Shown one piece after another: positions 8,419-17,400 of a stretch of 64,000 nt of DNA (its first letter is position 1; every line of letters begins with the position of its first letter). Source of the DNA: Elusimicrobia bacterium GWA2_66_18. GTDB taxonomy: Bacteria > Elusimicrobiota > Elusimicrobia > UBA1565 > UBA9628. The translations under genes and the position numbers were made by a program. The DNA is taken from NCBI GenBank assembly GCA_001799675.1, contig MGTX01000009.1:1-64000 (forward strand). The letters are read 5' to 3'. The notes beneath the pieces are model-generated. The model was not told the DNA's origin. It searched no databases and saw only the letters and a program-made list of their open reading frames with translations.

Positions 8419-9256
8419 ATGAAAGATCGAATCTTCCTGAGCAGCGTGCAAAAGGACCTTGCCGCTGAACGGCGCGCGTTGAAAGACTACGTGCATGGCG
8501 ATCCGTTGCTCAGCAGATTCTTCGAGGTGTTCCTATTTTGAGGACGTCCCCGCCGCAGACCGCCGCGCCGATCATTTGTATCTGGAGGAGGTGGACCGCT
8601 GCGCCATTTACATCGGTCTTTTTGGAGATGAGTATGGCCACGAGGATGCGGAAGGATTCTCTCCGACCGAGCGCGAGTTCGACCGGGTCTCCGCCAAAGG
8701 CAAAATCCGCCTCATCTTCGTGAAAGGCGCCGACGACACGAAGAAAAATCCCAAGATGCAGGCGCTCGTCCGCAAAGCCGGTGACCAGCTGATCCGCTGG
8801 CGCTTTACCGGCGTGCCCGATCTAACCGCGAACCTCTACGCGAGCTTGATCGAGCATCTGGAGCAAACCGCCAAATTGCGCACTGGCCCCTTCGACGCCG
8901 CCGCTTACGCGGCGGCCACAACCCAAGACCTCTCAGAAGATAAGGTGCGCCAATTCCTGCGGATCGCGCATCAGGAACATTACGACGTTACCAAGCCCAC
9001 GGCTTTTCGAGATTTAGATGATCTCAAGCGCAAAGGGATTCTTAAAAAGGTCGGCACCACCGGGAAGGGAACCTATTACACCCTGTGTCGTATTGCACGA
9101 AACAGGAGGCAAAACATGATTTCTACAAGGTCATCCCGACCTGGTCGTACCGCTGGCCTTGAGCGGCAGGTGGAAAATTTTGATCAGTCGCTCCACCAGA
9201 GGGTTAGGCCATTTCCTTCTCCGGGTGACCAGATAGATGGACTCATAAATGTCTAA
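8419..9256 (+). pseudogene. Frameshifted and internally shortened DUF4062-type gene
   Basis: The reading frame starts at ATG 8419 with DRIFLSSVQKDLAAERRAL, the typical DUF4062 opening, and hits TGA at 8539 after VFLF. Removing one T from the run 8536-8539 restores the frame (FEDVPAADRRADHLYLEEV, then CAIYIGLFGDEYG and SPTEREFDRV), which continues to 9256. Family members are usually longer, with an AlbA_2/ATPase-like middle part. Here the DUF4062 domain runs almost straight into a winged-helix end (AFRDLDDLKRKGILKKVG). The last 125 bases overlap the opposite lysR gene, so the true end is probably near 9110. DUF4062 proteins occur among defence and mobile genes; function here is unknown and probably lost. 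Confidence 0.75.
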
Positions 9257-10054
9257 GGAGTGGTCGGAACCAATCACCTTGAGCCCATTTACCGGCAGGC
9301 TTGCCGAAACTGTGTATGCGTTCAATGGCACGATGCCGTGTCCGGCAACCGCCAGACGGCGCGCCAACTCCACATCCTGGACCTCGGCCACCACATTGGG
9401 CCGGACCTTCCACTGGACAAGCTCGTCCTGAAGCTGGTGGTAAACCTGGCTGGGTAATGAAGGCAGGATGAAAGGGGCTCCATCAAGGTCGCGCGGCATT
9501 TTCCTATAACGCCGTGCCAAACGAGGAGCTGCCGCTAAAACGATTGGGACCTTGCCCACGAGATGGTTAGAGAACTCCTCCTGATCCTGGCTCCGGATGC
9601 TGACATCCGAAAGGACGATATCCAACTTCTGCTGGCGCAACCCGGTTAGAAGCTCATCGAAACTCCCCTCTAGCACCGTGACGTGGGCTGTCGGCGTCTC
9701 CCTTAAAATACACTCCAAAAGCGCATGCCCAAAGGCGCGCGGGGCGGCATTTAAAATCCCCACCTGGATTGCAATCCGGCCGGCCCCGGGCCTGTCCCGA
9801 ATGGCATCCTGGAGTTCCTGCCCCATCTCAAAAATGCTTTCGGCGTAGTCCAGCACTAGGCGACCGTCCTCCGTCAGGAAAAGCCGCTGCTTTCTCCTTT
9901 CAAAGAGCCTGCGGCCGAGAGCGTCTTCGAATTGTTTCAGCTGGGCGCTCACCGTCGATTGGGCCAGAAGGAGGGTTTCGCAAGCTTTGCTGATGGTCTC
10001 CGCCTTGGCGATCACATAGAAATAATACAGATGGTGATAGTTTATCGGTATCAT
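9131..10054 (-). CDS. LysR-family regulator, NhaR-like
   Basis: Transcription factor of 307 aa. The N-terminal helix-turn-helix reads INYHHLYYFYVIAKAETIS, then the recognition helix region QSTVSAQLKQFEDALG and the conserved RRLFERRKQR wing. The opening with NYHHLYYF is closest to NhaR, the activator of the Na+/H+ antiporter. The C-terminal part is a two-lobed effector domain. No nhaA is present in the window. The gene diverges from the YkvA-like gene across an AT-rich spacer and may control it and the following terC. It belongs to the accessory patch and has lower GC than the flanks. Family assignment firm, target inferred. Confidence 0.9.
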   Translation of the reverse strand: MIPINYHHLYYFYVIAKAETISKACETLLLAQSTVSAQLKQFEDALGRRLFERRKQRLFLTEDGRLVLDYAESIFEMGQELQDAIRDRPGAGRIAIQVGILNAAPRAFGHALLECILRETPTAHVTVLEGSFDELLTGLRQQKLDIVLSDVSIRSQDQEEFSNHLVGKVPIVLAAAPRLARRYRKMPRDLDGAPFILPSLPSQVYHQLQDELVQWKVRPNVVAEVQDVELARRLAVAGHGIVPLNAYTVSASLPVNGLKVIGSDHSLDIYESIYLVTRRRKWPNPLVERLIKIFHLPLKASGTTRSG

Positions 10055-10155
10055 CGTTTTATACGAATATATTATATCAGATTATCTATTTTACAGTAAT
10101 TAATGATACTGTTATACTGCTTCCAACTTCGCAGGAAATGAACGGAGGCACGACG
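10055..10155. promoter_or_regulatory. AT-rich divergent promoter region between lysR and the YkvA-like gene
   Basis: Strongly AT-rich spacer in GC-rich surroundings. Rightward, TTACAG (10091-10096), 16 bases and TATACT (10113-10118) form a good sigma-70 promoter for the YkvA-like gene. Leftward, TATAAT-like and TATAAA hexamers lie within 25 bases of the lysR start codon. The overlap of the two promoters is typical of LysR self-control plus control of a divergent target. Confidence 0.5.
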
Positions 10156-10770
10156 ATGCTCAACGCACTAAAGAATCAACTCAAAGTGATGGCGGCCGAC
10201 CCCAACGATCCTTATACAGCGACCATCCGCAAGTTGGTAGGGGCGCGCGAGGCCGTCCATTACGAGGGGCCGCTTCGCAGAATGATTTTGGCCATGCCTT
10301 CCATGATCGCCCAGATTCGGGGATGGTTTTCTGAATTCGAATCCCCCGCGCCAAGTCGACGCCTGCACGGCTTTGCGATGGCGTACCTCTACAGCCCAGA
10401 TGATTTATTGCCGGAGCATAGCCTGGGCCTGTTCGGCTACCTGGACGATGCCTACCTGGTGGCCAAGGTTTATCATCGCAGAATGTTGGAGGCGGATTCC
10501 ACCGGTCTCTGGCCGTTCCCGGAGGACGAAAAGCTGTCCCAAGAAGTCCCCCAGTGGATAGACTTGTCAAAACAGCTTTTGCCGGAGGAGACGGCGACCA
10601 TGGATCGGATGTTGGATGCAGCGACTCAAAAGCGTGACGGGAATTTCGCTGAACTACTTTCGCAAGCCGCCAAAGGCGGTAAAACCGTCCGCCGCCTGGA
10701 GAGGAGGCATGTCCGGCCCTCGTCGCCTGCTCCAAGAAACAGTCCCAGCAAGGTGCTCTCACAGAAATGA
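10156..10770 (+). CDS. YkvA-like (DUF1232) protein
   Basis: 204-aa protein. The middle contains YLYSPDDLLPEHSLGLFGYL followed by DDAYLVAKVYHRRM, matching the DUF1232/YkvA motif (PxDLIPD...GLLGYLDD). Family members are small proteins of unknown biochemical role, often next to cation or stress genes. The second of two ATGs was chosen because GGAGG (10143-10147) lies eight bases in front of it; the ATG at 10138 would include that site in the coding sequence. It diverges from the LysR gene and runs ahead of terC, suggesting a joint cation or pH stress function. Confidence 0.75.
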   Translation: MLNALKNQLKVMAADPNDPYTATIRKLVGAREAVHYEGPLRRMILAMPSMIAQIRGWFSEFESPAPSRRLHGFAMAYLYSPDDLLPEHSLGLFGYLDDAYLVAKVYHRRMLEADSTGLWPFPEDEKLSQEVPQWIDLSKQLLPEETATMDRMLDAATQKRDGNFAELLSQAAKGGKTVRRLERRHVRPSSPAPRNSPSKVLSQK

Positions 10771-10795
10771 CGGACATGGAATTGAGGAATCCCTC

Positions 10796-11884
10796 ATGAT
10801 TGGAATCTGGATCGGCTTCACCGCGTTCATTCTCGCGCTACTGGCGCTTGACCTCGGGGTATTCCACCGCAAGGCGCATGTGGTCGACATGAAGGAGGCG
10901 CTCGCCTGGTCGGCGGTCTGGATCACGCTCGGGTTGTCGTTTAGCATCTTCATCTATTTCGCCTATGAAGGCCACTGGCTTGGCATCGGCCGCACGACCG
11001 ACCTCATGTCGGTTTCCATCTCGAACCCGCTGGGATACAACGATGGCTTCGCCGCCGCGCTGAAGTACCTGACCGGCTACCTGATCGAGAAGTCGCTCTC
11101 CGTTGACAACATCTTCGTCATCGCACTGGTGTTCGGGATGATCGGCGTACCAGCGCTCTACCGCCACCGCGTCCTGTTCTGGGGAATCCTTGGGGCGTTG
11201 GCCCTACGCGCAATCATGATCGCCCTCGGGGTCCAGTTGATAGCCCGCTTCAATTGGATTATCTACGTCTTCGGCGGCATCCTAATCATGACTGCGCTCA
11301 AGATGCTGCTGATCAAGGAGAACGCCACCGACCCCGCCGGCAGTTCCCTCGTCTGTTGGGTGAGACGCCACTTCCCAATAACCGAACGTTTCCATGGCGA
11401 ACACTTCTGGGTCAGGGCGGGGACGTCCGCCTCGCGCGAGGCAGCCGTTCCGGGCGCTTCGTTCGAGCGCGATGAGGTCGTTGAGAAGGCCAAGGCTGGG
11501 GCCTGGTTCATGACGCCGCTTCTTCTGGCGCTGCTCGTCGTCGAGTTCACCGACCTCGTCTTCGCTGTCGATTCGATTCCCGCGATCTTCGCCATCACCA
11601 CGGACCCGTTCCTGGTCTTCACCAGCAACGTGTTCGCGATACTGGGCCTGCGCAGCCTCTATTTCGCACTTGAGGGAATGCTTGGCTCCTTTCGGTATCT
11701 CAAGACCTCACTGGCCATCGTCCTGATCCTCGTTGGAGTCAAGATGATGACTCACGTCTGGCTCAAGCAGGTGGTCGGCGAGCACTTCAACCTGTGGGTG
11801 CTGGCCGGCGTAGCCTCGGTGCTGGTGACCGGCGTGCTCGCATCGATCCTGTGCCCCGAACGGAAATTGGAGGTGTCATCATGA
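10796..11884 (+). CDS. TerC/Alx family integral membrane protein
   Basis: 362-aa inner-membrane protein with about nine predicted helices. Conserved acidic motifs of the family are visible: LALDLGVFHRKAHVV near the N-terminus, EKSLSVDNIFVIALVF (about residue 100) and VVEFTDLVFAVDSIPAI (about residue 245). Members export metal ions such as manganese or respond to alkaline pH (Alx) and tellurite (TerC). Start ATG 10796 is preceded by GAGGA; the longer in-frame extension overlaps the YkvA-like gene. Its stop overlaps the htpX start (ATGA), so the two were an operon. Confidence 0.92.
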   Translation: MIGIWIGFTAFILALLALDLGVFHRKAHVVDMKEALAWSAVWITLGLSFSIFIYFAYEGHWLGIGRTTDLMSVSISNPLGYNDGFAAALKYLTGYLIEKSLSVDNIFVIALVFGMIGVPALYRHRVLFWGILGALALRAIMIALGVQLIARFNWIIYVFGGILIMTALKMLLIKENATDPAGSSLVCWVRRHFPITERFHGEHFWVRAGTSASREAAVPGASFERDEVVEKAKAGAWFMTPLLLALLVVEFTDLVFAVDSIPAIFAITTDPFLVFTSNVFAILGLRSLYFALEGMLGSFRYLKTSLAIVLILVGVKMMTHVWLKQVVGEHFNLWVLAGVASVLVTGVLASILCPERKLEVSS

Positions 11885-12213
11885 TAAAACGAGTGCTTCT
11901 ATTTGTGGCGGTCAATGCCCTGGTACTGGTGACGATTTCCATCGTCCTCCAAATCCTCGGCATCCGGCCTTACCTGACGGCATACGGGATCGATTACAAG
12001 GCGCTGATGGCCTTTTGTCTCGTCTGGGGCATGGGCGGGTCCTTCATCTCGCTGGGATTTTCCCGGATCATGGCGAAGTGGATGATGGAAGTGCAGGTCA
12101 TCGATCCACAGAAGGAGGGGGGTGAGTTGGGCAAGCTTGTCCGGACGGTACACCGCCTGGCCAGGTCAGCGAACCTGCTCATGGAACGCAGATTCGTTAA
12201 GAACTCAACTTAA
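11881..12213 (+). pseudogene. htpX: N-terminal fragment of protease HtpX, interrupted by IS debris
   Basis: 110 codons matching the start of HtpX, a membrane zinc metalloprotease of the M48 family: two N-terminal helices (KRVLLFVAVNALVLVTISIV and the ALMAFCLVWGMGGSFISLG segment), then MAKWMMEVQVIDP and LVRTVHRLARSANLLM. HtpX normally has about 290 residues and its HExxH zinc site comes after this point, so the fragment has no catalytic site. Similarity stops at about 12185 and the sequence passes into transposase remains. The last residues (ERRFVKNST) are junction sequence. It is translationally coupled to terC. Confidence 0.88.
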
Positions 12214-12230
12214 CAACGACCCTCAGTTGG

Positions 12231-12623
12231 GGGAAAGGTCGCTTCGACGCCGAGACCGGCGTCACCTACGAGTTCATCACAAACAACTTCACGCTGGCCG
12301 CGCTTTCTATCGCAAGAATCTACAAGGCCCGCTGGCAGGTGGAACTTTTCTTCAAGTGGATCAAGCAGCACCTCAAGATCAAGACGTTCCTGGGGACCTC
12401 CAAGAATGCCGTGCTCACACAGGTATGGGCGGCCATGACCTACTTCCTGCTCCTGGCCTACATCAAGTTCCAATGTCGTTTCCAACGCTCGCTCTTCCTG
12501 CCCCATCGGCTCGTTCAGAATACCCTCTTGGACCGGCTCAGCCTGATCGATTTGTTGCGTCTGCCCGAGAAAAAAATCCCCGCGTTGCGAAATGCCGGAC
12601 CTCAGCTATGCCTCGCGCTCTGA
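12231..12623 (+). mobile_element. 3' remnant of an IS4-type transposase gene
   Basis: An open frame without its own start encodes RFDAETGVTYEFITNN, IYKARWQVELFFKWIKQHLK, and then LGTSKNAVLTQVWAAMTYF. This contains the Y-(2)-R-(3)-E-(6)-K signature of IS4-family transposases (Tyr, Arg, catalytic Glu, Lys). The N-terminal two thirds with both catalytic Asp residues are missing, so it cannot be active. It joins directly to the broken htpX, so the insertion, followed by deletion, probably destroyed that gene. I could not identify terminal inverted repeats. Confidence 0.88.
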
Positions 12624-12702
12624 TTTTCCCCGGACACCAGTGATATCCAATCCAAATAATTCAAAGAACCCGAACTCACCGATCCAATCTGAGACGAGAA
12701 TT

Positions 12703-12731
12703 TTGTCAGAATGGAAACAGTCTGCTACACT
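12703..12731 (+). promoter_or_regulatory. Extended -10 promoter of the Cys-rich metal gene
   Basis: -35 TTGTCA (12703-12708), a 17-base spacer and -10 TACACT (12726-12731) with an upstream TGn extension. Six bases separate the -10 from GTG at 12738, so the transcript probably starts at the start codon. If this promoter is real, the in-frame ATG at 12711 lies inside it and cannot be the start. Confidence 0.55.
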
Positions 12732-12737
12732 GTCTTC

Positions 12738-13007
12738 GTGAGACACAGGGTCCTGGATTTCCTATGTGCCGTTACTCTGGGGCTGTTGCTTTTTGATGGC
12801 ATCGCAGACGCGATTTGTTGTCAGGATTCGCCGACATCAACTGCGTCAGCCTGCCACGCCTGCGCTTGTTGTGAGCACATAGCCTCCCACGATGCTTTCC
12901 CTTCAGCCGTTGTCCTTCAACCGACACGATACGCTCCGTTCGAGCCATCAGTCCACACCTTCCTCCTGCCGACGTCCGTCTTCCACCCTCCCTGCCATAC
13001 CGCCTGA
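12738..13007 (+). CDS. Small exported Cys-rich protein ahead of a metal efflux operon
   Basis: 89-aa protein from GTG 12738. A hydrophobic N-terminal segment (VLDFLCAVTLGLLLFDGIADA) looks like a signal peptide. It is followed by a cysteine cluster (AICCQD and CHACACCEH) and ends with an FHPPCHTA-like tail. I recall small proteins with a Cys cluster and a terminal FHPP motif in front of czc/cus-type efflux genes, but no function is established that I can name. The Cys/His cluster suggests metal binding in the periplasm. It precedes the outer-membrane factor by 152 bases. An alternative start at ATG 12711 is disfavoured by the promoter. Confidence 0.6.
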   Translation: MRHRVLDFLCAVTLGLLLFDGIADAICCQDSPTSTASACHACACCEHIASHDAFPSAVVLQPTRYAPFEPSVHTFLLPTSVFHPPCHTA

Positions 13008-13159
13008 CAAGGCTCGGTAGCAACCGCCCCTGCTGAAGCGGTCCGGCATCTCGCATGTTATTTTGACCGGCAGGATAGCCGTAACCCATAGAGGTTGCAT
13101 GCTGTTCAAACATGTTTGTCGGCTCCGATTTTGCGAAAGACATTTTTAAAGGAGGACCC

Positions 13160-14452
13160 ATGTCCAGTTCTCAACGTTATAGATTCCCCCAAGCACTCGT
13201 TCTGTCCATCCTCGCCTTGACATCCTCAAGTCAGGCCGCGGCGCAGTCCGCTACCGAGCCCGCCGACCGAAAACGCCTCATGGGCGAGCTTGTTGGACTT
13301 GCGATTCAAAATACACAATTCCTCGGCGCCCAGGACGCGCGCGTTGAGGAGAAACGCCTTTCGGCGGCGCAGACCCGCGTTTGGCCTGGCTTCTCCGCGG
13401 AATTTCTGGTAGGGCGCAAGCGCGCGGCCGACGCGAGCGGCCCGCGCTACGAGCTATCCGTGGCCCAACCGCTGTCCCTAGCTGGCAAGCTGGGTCTGCG
13501 GGGCAGCCTTCTCGATCTCGAGTCCGAGTCCTGGCGGGTCCAGCGGATCGGGTCGGAGATTCTTGTGACGCTCACCGTCGCCCAAGGGGCCTACGAGTAC
13601 GCCGCGAACCGTCGCAAGGCCGCCTTCGCTGAGAAGCGTCGCAAGCGCTTTGAGGTCATTGCGTCCTACCTAGCCGGACGGGTGTTCGCGACGCCGCAGC
13701 GCAAGGCGGAGAGCCGCATCGTTGAGAACCGTCTCAAGAACGTCGTCGCCGACGCGATATGGAGTCAGGCCCACTTCAAAGCCTCCCTGGAAAAGCTCAC
13801 ATTGTACGTGCCTCTCGACTCAGGGAAGTATCCTGACGTTGAGGTTCCGTGGCTCTCCGGCACAAAAAGACTCGATGAGAAAGAGTGGCTGGAGAAGGCT
13901 CTCACGAACAACCCCGGCCTGCGCATCCAGAGGCTCGCCGTCCAGGGCGCGGGGCTGGAGAAAACACTGGCCTCGCGCGAGGGTTTGCCGGATACGACTG
14001 TCGTGGCGTCCTATGAACAGGGGAGGGCCGCCGAGACGGAAAAGAACTACGGGCTGGGTCTGATCCTAGCTCTTCCATCATGGAACCGCAATCGGTCCGG
14101 AGTCAGGAGCGCGGAGCAGCGAGAGCTCGCCGAAGAGCGCCAACTCGGCTACGAGGAGCAGAAGATTAAGGCCGAGCTTCCCCGAACGCTGGTAGAGTAT
14201 GAGGCGGCGCGCCAAGTCGTCCTCAAATACCCCCCGGAGATGATGACCGAGCTGGAGTCACAGCTCCAGGACGCGGACGAGGGCTTCCGTAAAGGACAGG
14301 TGGATCTCCTGACCTTCCTGGAACTGGACGGCTCCGCCGCCGAGACCTACGGCCTCGCCCTCGATGCCCAGGTGGATCTAGCCGCTAAGGCGGCGGAATT
14401 GCTGGCGCTGACGGCCGACCGCGACGCTTTGACCAGGCTCGCGTCATTTTAG
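13160..14452 (+). CDS. TolC-family outer-membrane efflux protein (CzcC/CusC-like)
   Basis: 430-aa exported protein with signal peptide (LVLSILALTSSSQAAAQS). Long helical repeats with coiled-coil character, two repeated halves and the loop MMTELESQLQDADEGFRKGQ followed by VDLLTFLELDG match the outer-membrane efflux protein family that forms the periplasm-spanning exit channel of RND pumps. The start ATG 13160 has an excellent site (AAAGGAGG); an in-frame extension upstream to 13112 is rejected. The czcA-like gene begins 10 bases after its stop, so the two are co-transcribed. Such systems normally also have an adaptor gene, which is absent here. Confidence 0.88.
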   Translation: MSSSQRYRFPQALVLSILALTSSSQAAAQSATEPADRKRLMGELVGLAIQNTQFLGAQDARVEEKRLSAAQTRVWPGFSAEFLVGRKRAADASGPRYELSVAQPLSLAGKLGLRGSLLDLESESWRVQRIGSEILVTLTVAQGAYEYAANRRKAAFAEKRRKRFEVIASYLAGRVFATPQRKAESRIVENRLKNVVADAIWSQAHFKASLEKLTLYVPLDSGKYPDVEVPWLSGTKRLDEKEWLEKALTNNPGLRIQRLAVQGAGLEKTLASREGLPDTTVVASYEQGRAAETEKNYGLGLILALPSWNRNRSGVRSAEQRELAEERQLGYEEQKIKAELPRTLVEYEAARQVVLKYPPEMMTELESQLQDADEGFRKGQVDLLTFLELDGSAAETYGLALDAQVDLAAKAAELLALTADRDALTRLASF

Positions 14453-14461
14453 GAGAAAAAC

Positions 14462-17400
14462 ATGACCCGCCTACTCGATTGGACCTTGAAGAACCGACTC
14501 GCAGTGATCTTTTTCTTCGCCGCGGGCAGTGCTGCCGGGCTCTACGCCGTCTCCGTCACCCCGGTGGATGCCGTCCCCGACATCACGCCCGTGCAGGTCA
14601 TGGTCAACACCAAGACCGGCGCCTTGGACCCGGAGCAGATCGAGAAGACCGTCTCCTTTCCGATCGAGACAGACATGAGCGGGATCGCGCACGTGAAGGA
14701 CGTACGCTCCCTGTCCAAGTACGGGCTATCGCAGGTCGTCGTCACCTTCGAGGATAAGACCGATATCTACTGGGCGAGACAGCAGGTGAGCGAGAAGCTT
14801 CAGGGAGCGAGCGGTGAGCTGCCCGCGGGGCTTTCGCCCCAACTCGCCCCCATCAGCACGGGACTCGGCGAGGTGGTCATGTACGCCGTCAAGGCCAAGC
14901 CCGGCAGCCCACTGGCCGCCAAACCCGAACGGGAGCGCCTGCTCTACCTGCGGACCATCCAGGATTTCGTCCTCGTGCCATACCTGAGGCGCTCGATCAA
15001 GAACGTGGCCGAGATCGACGCGACGGGCGGCTACAAGAAGCAGATCAATATCGAGATTCACCCCGAAAGGCTGGACAAGGTCGGCGTGACCATCGAGCAG
15101 ATAGTCGAACGTCTGGAAGGGCTCGGCGAGAACTCAGGCGGCGGCTACATCCAGCCCAAGGGCCGGCAGATAATCGTGCGGGCCTCCGGACGGCTCCAGA
15201 GCCTCGACGAGATCCGCGTCATTCCCATCAAGCTCGATGTGCGCGGCAAGCCAGTCCCTTTGTCCGCGGTGGCCGACGTCAAGGAAGGCTTTGCCCAGCG
15301 CATGGGCGGCGCGACGGAGAGCGGCGAGGAGACGGTCATGGGCATCATGCTCATGCTCAGCGGAGCCAACTCCCGCCAGGTGGCGATCGATTCGGAGCGG
15401 GCGCTCAGGGAAGCTCCGCTGCCGGACGACGTGGAGGTGGAGATGCTCTACACCCGCAGCGAACTAGTCGACGCCACGCTCAAGACCGTGGTCACGAACA
15501 TGGCCGAGGGCGCGGTGCTGGTCGTGGCCGTGCTGCTCGCCATACTCGGCAACCTGCGCGCAGCGCTGTTCGTCTCGCTGGCCATCCCAATCTCGATGCT
15601 CTTCGGCGCGATCGGCATGCGCCTCTTCGGCGTCTCAGCGAGCCTCATGAGCCTGGGCGCCATCGATTTCGGCCTTCTCGTCGACGGCGCGGTCGTAATG
15701 ATCGAGAACGCCTTGCGGCGGCTCGAGGAGCATAAAGGTCCGCTTGGCCGGGAAGAGCGACTCGCGCTCTTCCGCGACTCCGCCGCCGAGGTGATCAAGC
15801 CCGTCTCGCTCGGCCTACTCATCATCATGCTCGTCTATGTGCCCATCCTGTCGCTCGAGGGCGTGGAGGGCAAGCTCTTCCACCCGATGGCGATCACGGT
15901 CCTGATGGCCTTGGGGGCATCGTTGCTCGTGGCGGTGCTTCTGATGCCCGTCCTCGCCTATCTGTTCCTGAAAGCACCCGCGGGCCACGGCGCCGGCGAG
16001 GGCTTTCTCTATTCCCGCATGCTGCGGATCTATGAACCCGCGCTCCAAACCTGCCTCCGGCGTCCGGTCCTGGCGGCGATCCCGGCAATTCTACTGCTCG
16101 CCTGTTCGGTCTTCGCCTACAGCCGCATGGGCGCCGACTTCATGCCGCCGCTCGACGAGGGCGACCTGGTAATCAACTTCACTCGCGGCTCGGACATCGG
16201 CGTGGATGCCTCGCTTGAGATGGAACGCAAAAGCGAACTCATCATCGCCCGCTTCCCCGAGGTCGAGCGTGTCTTCGGACGCCTCGGCACGCCGGAATCC
16301 GCCACTGACCCAATGGGCGTGCACTTGGCGGACACCTTCGTCATCCTCAAGAGGGACCGCTCTCTATGGCCGGTGATGGCAAACGGCCGCAGGCGCACCA
16401 AGGTCGAGATCTACGAGGCCATCAAGGAGGCCGTCGATAAGGAAGTTCCGGGCCAGGAAATCGTCGAAAACCAGCCCATCGAGATGCGCTTCGCCGAGAT
16501 ATTAGAGGGCAGTCGTGCGGACGTGAGCCTGCGCATCTACGGACCGGACTTGTCCGTGCTCATCGACCTGCTGGAACGCTCGAGCGAGATCCTCAAGAAG
16601 GTCCCCGGCACGCGGGAAGCGGAAATGGACGCGCTGACTGCCCTGCGCAAGAGCCCTGTTCTCAGCGCTCGACCCAACTACGGAGCCATCGCCCGCTATG
16701 GTCTCGACATCCGCCGCGTCAACGGCCTGCTCGAGGCCGCGATGGCCGGCCGCGAGGTCGGCAGCTTCTATGAGCAACAGTGGCGCTTTCCCATCGTGCT
16801 GAGGGTGGAGGAGGAGCACCGCGAGAACGTCGACACGATCAAGTCTTTGCCCGTCGGTATGGATGGAGGCTCGATCCCGATCAATAAGGTCGTGGACTTC
16901 GAAAGCAAGGATGAGGTCACGACCATTGCTCATCATTACGGTCAGCGCTACGCGGCGGTCGCCGTGTTCCTCGGCGGGAGAGACATCGCGAGCTACGTGA
17001 CGGAGGCTCGCTCCGCCGTCGAGCGTGAGGTCAAGTTTCCCGAGGGCTACGCGATAGCCTGGGGCGGGCAGTTCAAGAACCTGGAGCGTGCTCGGGCGCG
17101 ACTGGCGTTAATCGTTCCCGCCGTACTCCTCGCAATCATGCTCTTGCTCTGGTGGACCTTCGGCAACTTGCGCGAGGCGGCCCTGGTCTACACCTGCATC
17201 CCTTTGGCGATGACAGGAGGCATTTTCTCGCTGACCCTGCGCGGCATCCCGCTGAGCGTCTCGGCATCCATCGGCTTCATCGCGTTGATGGGCATCGCCA
17301 TCCTCAACGGAATGGTCCTGGTGACCTTCTTCAATCAATTACGCGAGAAGGGCCTCAGCCCCGAACAGGCGGCCAAGGAGGGTTCTCTCACGCGACTGCG

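Noticed and set aside
13101-13120. Palindrome AAACATGTTT and nearby CATG repeats before the outer-membrane factor gene as a regulator site
   Set aside because: Short and isolated; no matching copy before the other metal genes.
14471-17338. Several minus-strand frames opposite the RND pump
   Set aside because: They break up along a gene with clear conserved motifs and carry no domain of their own.
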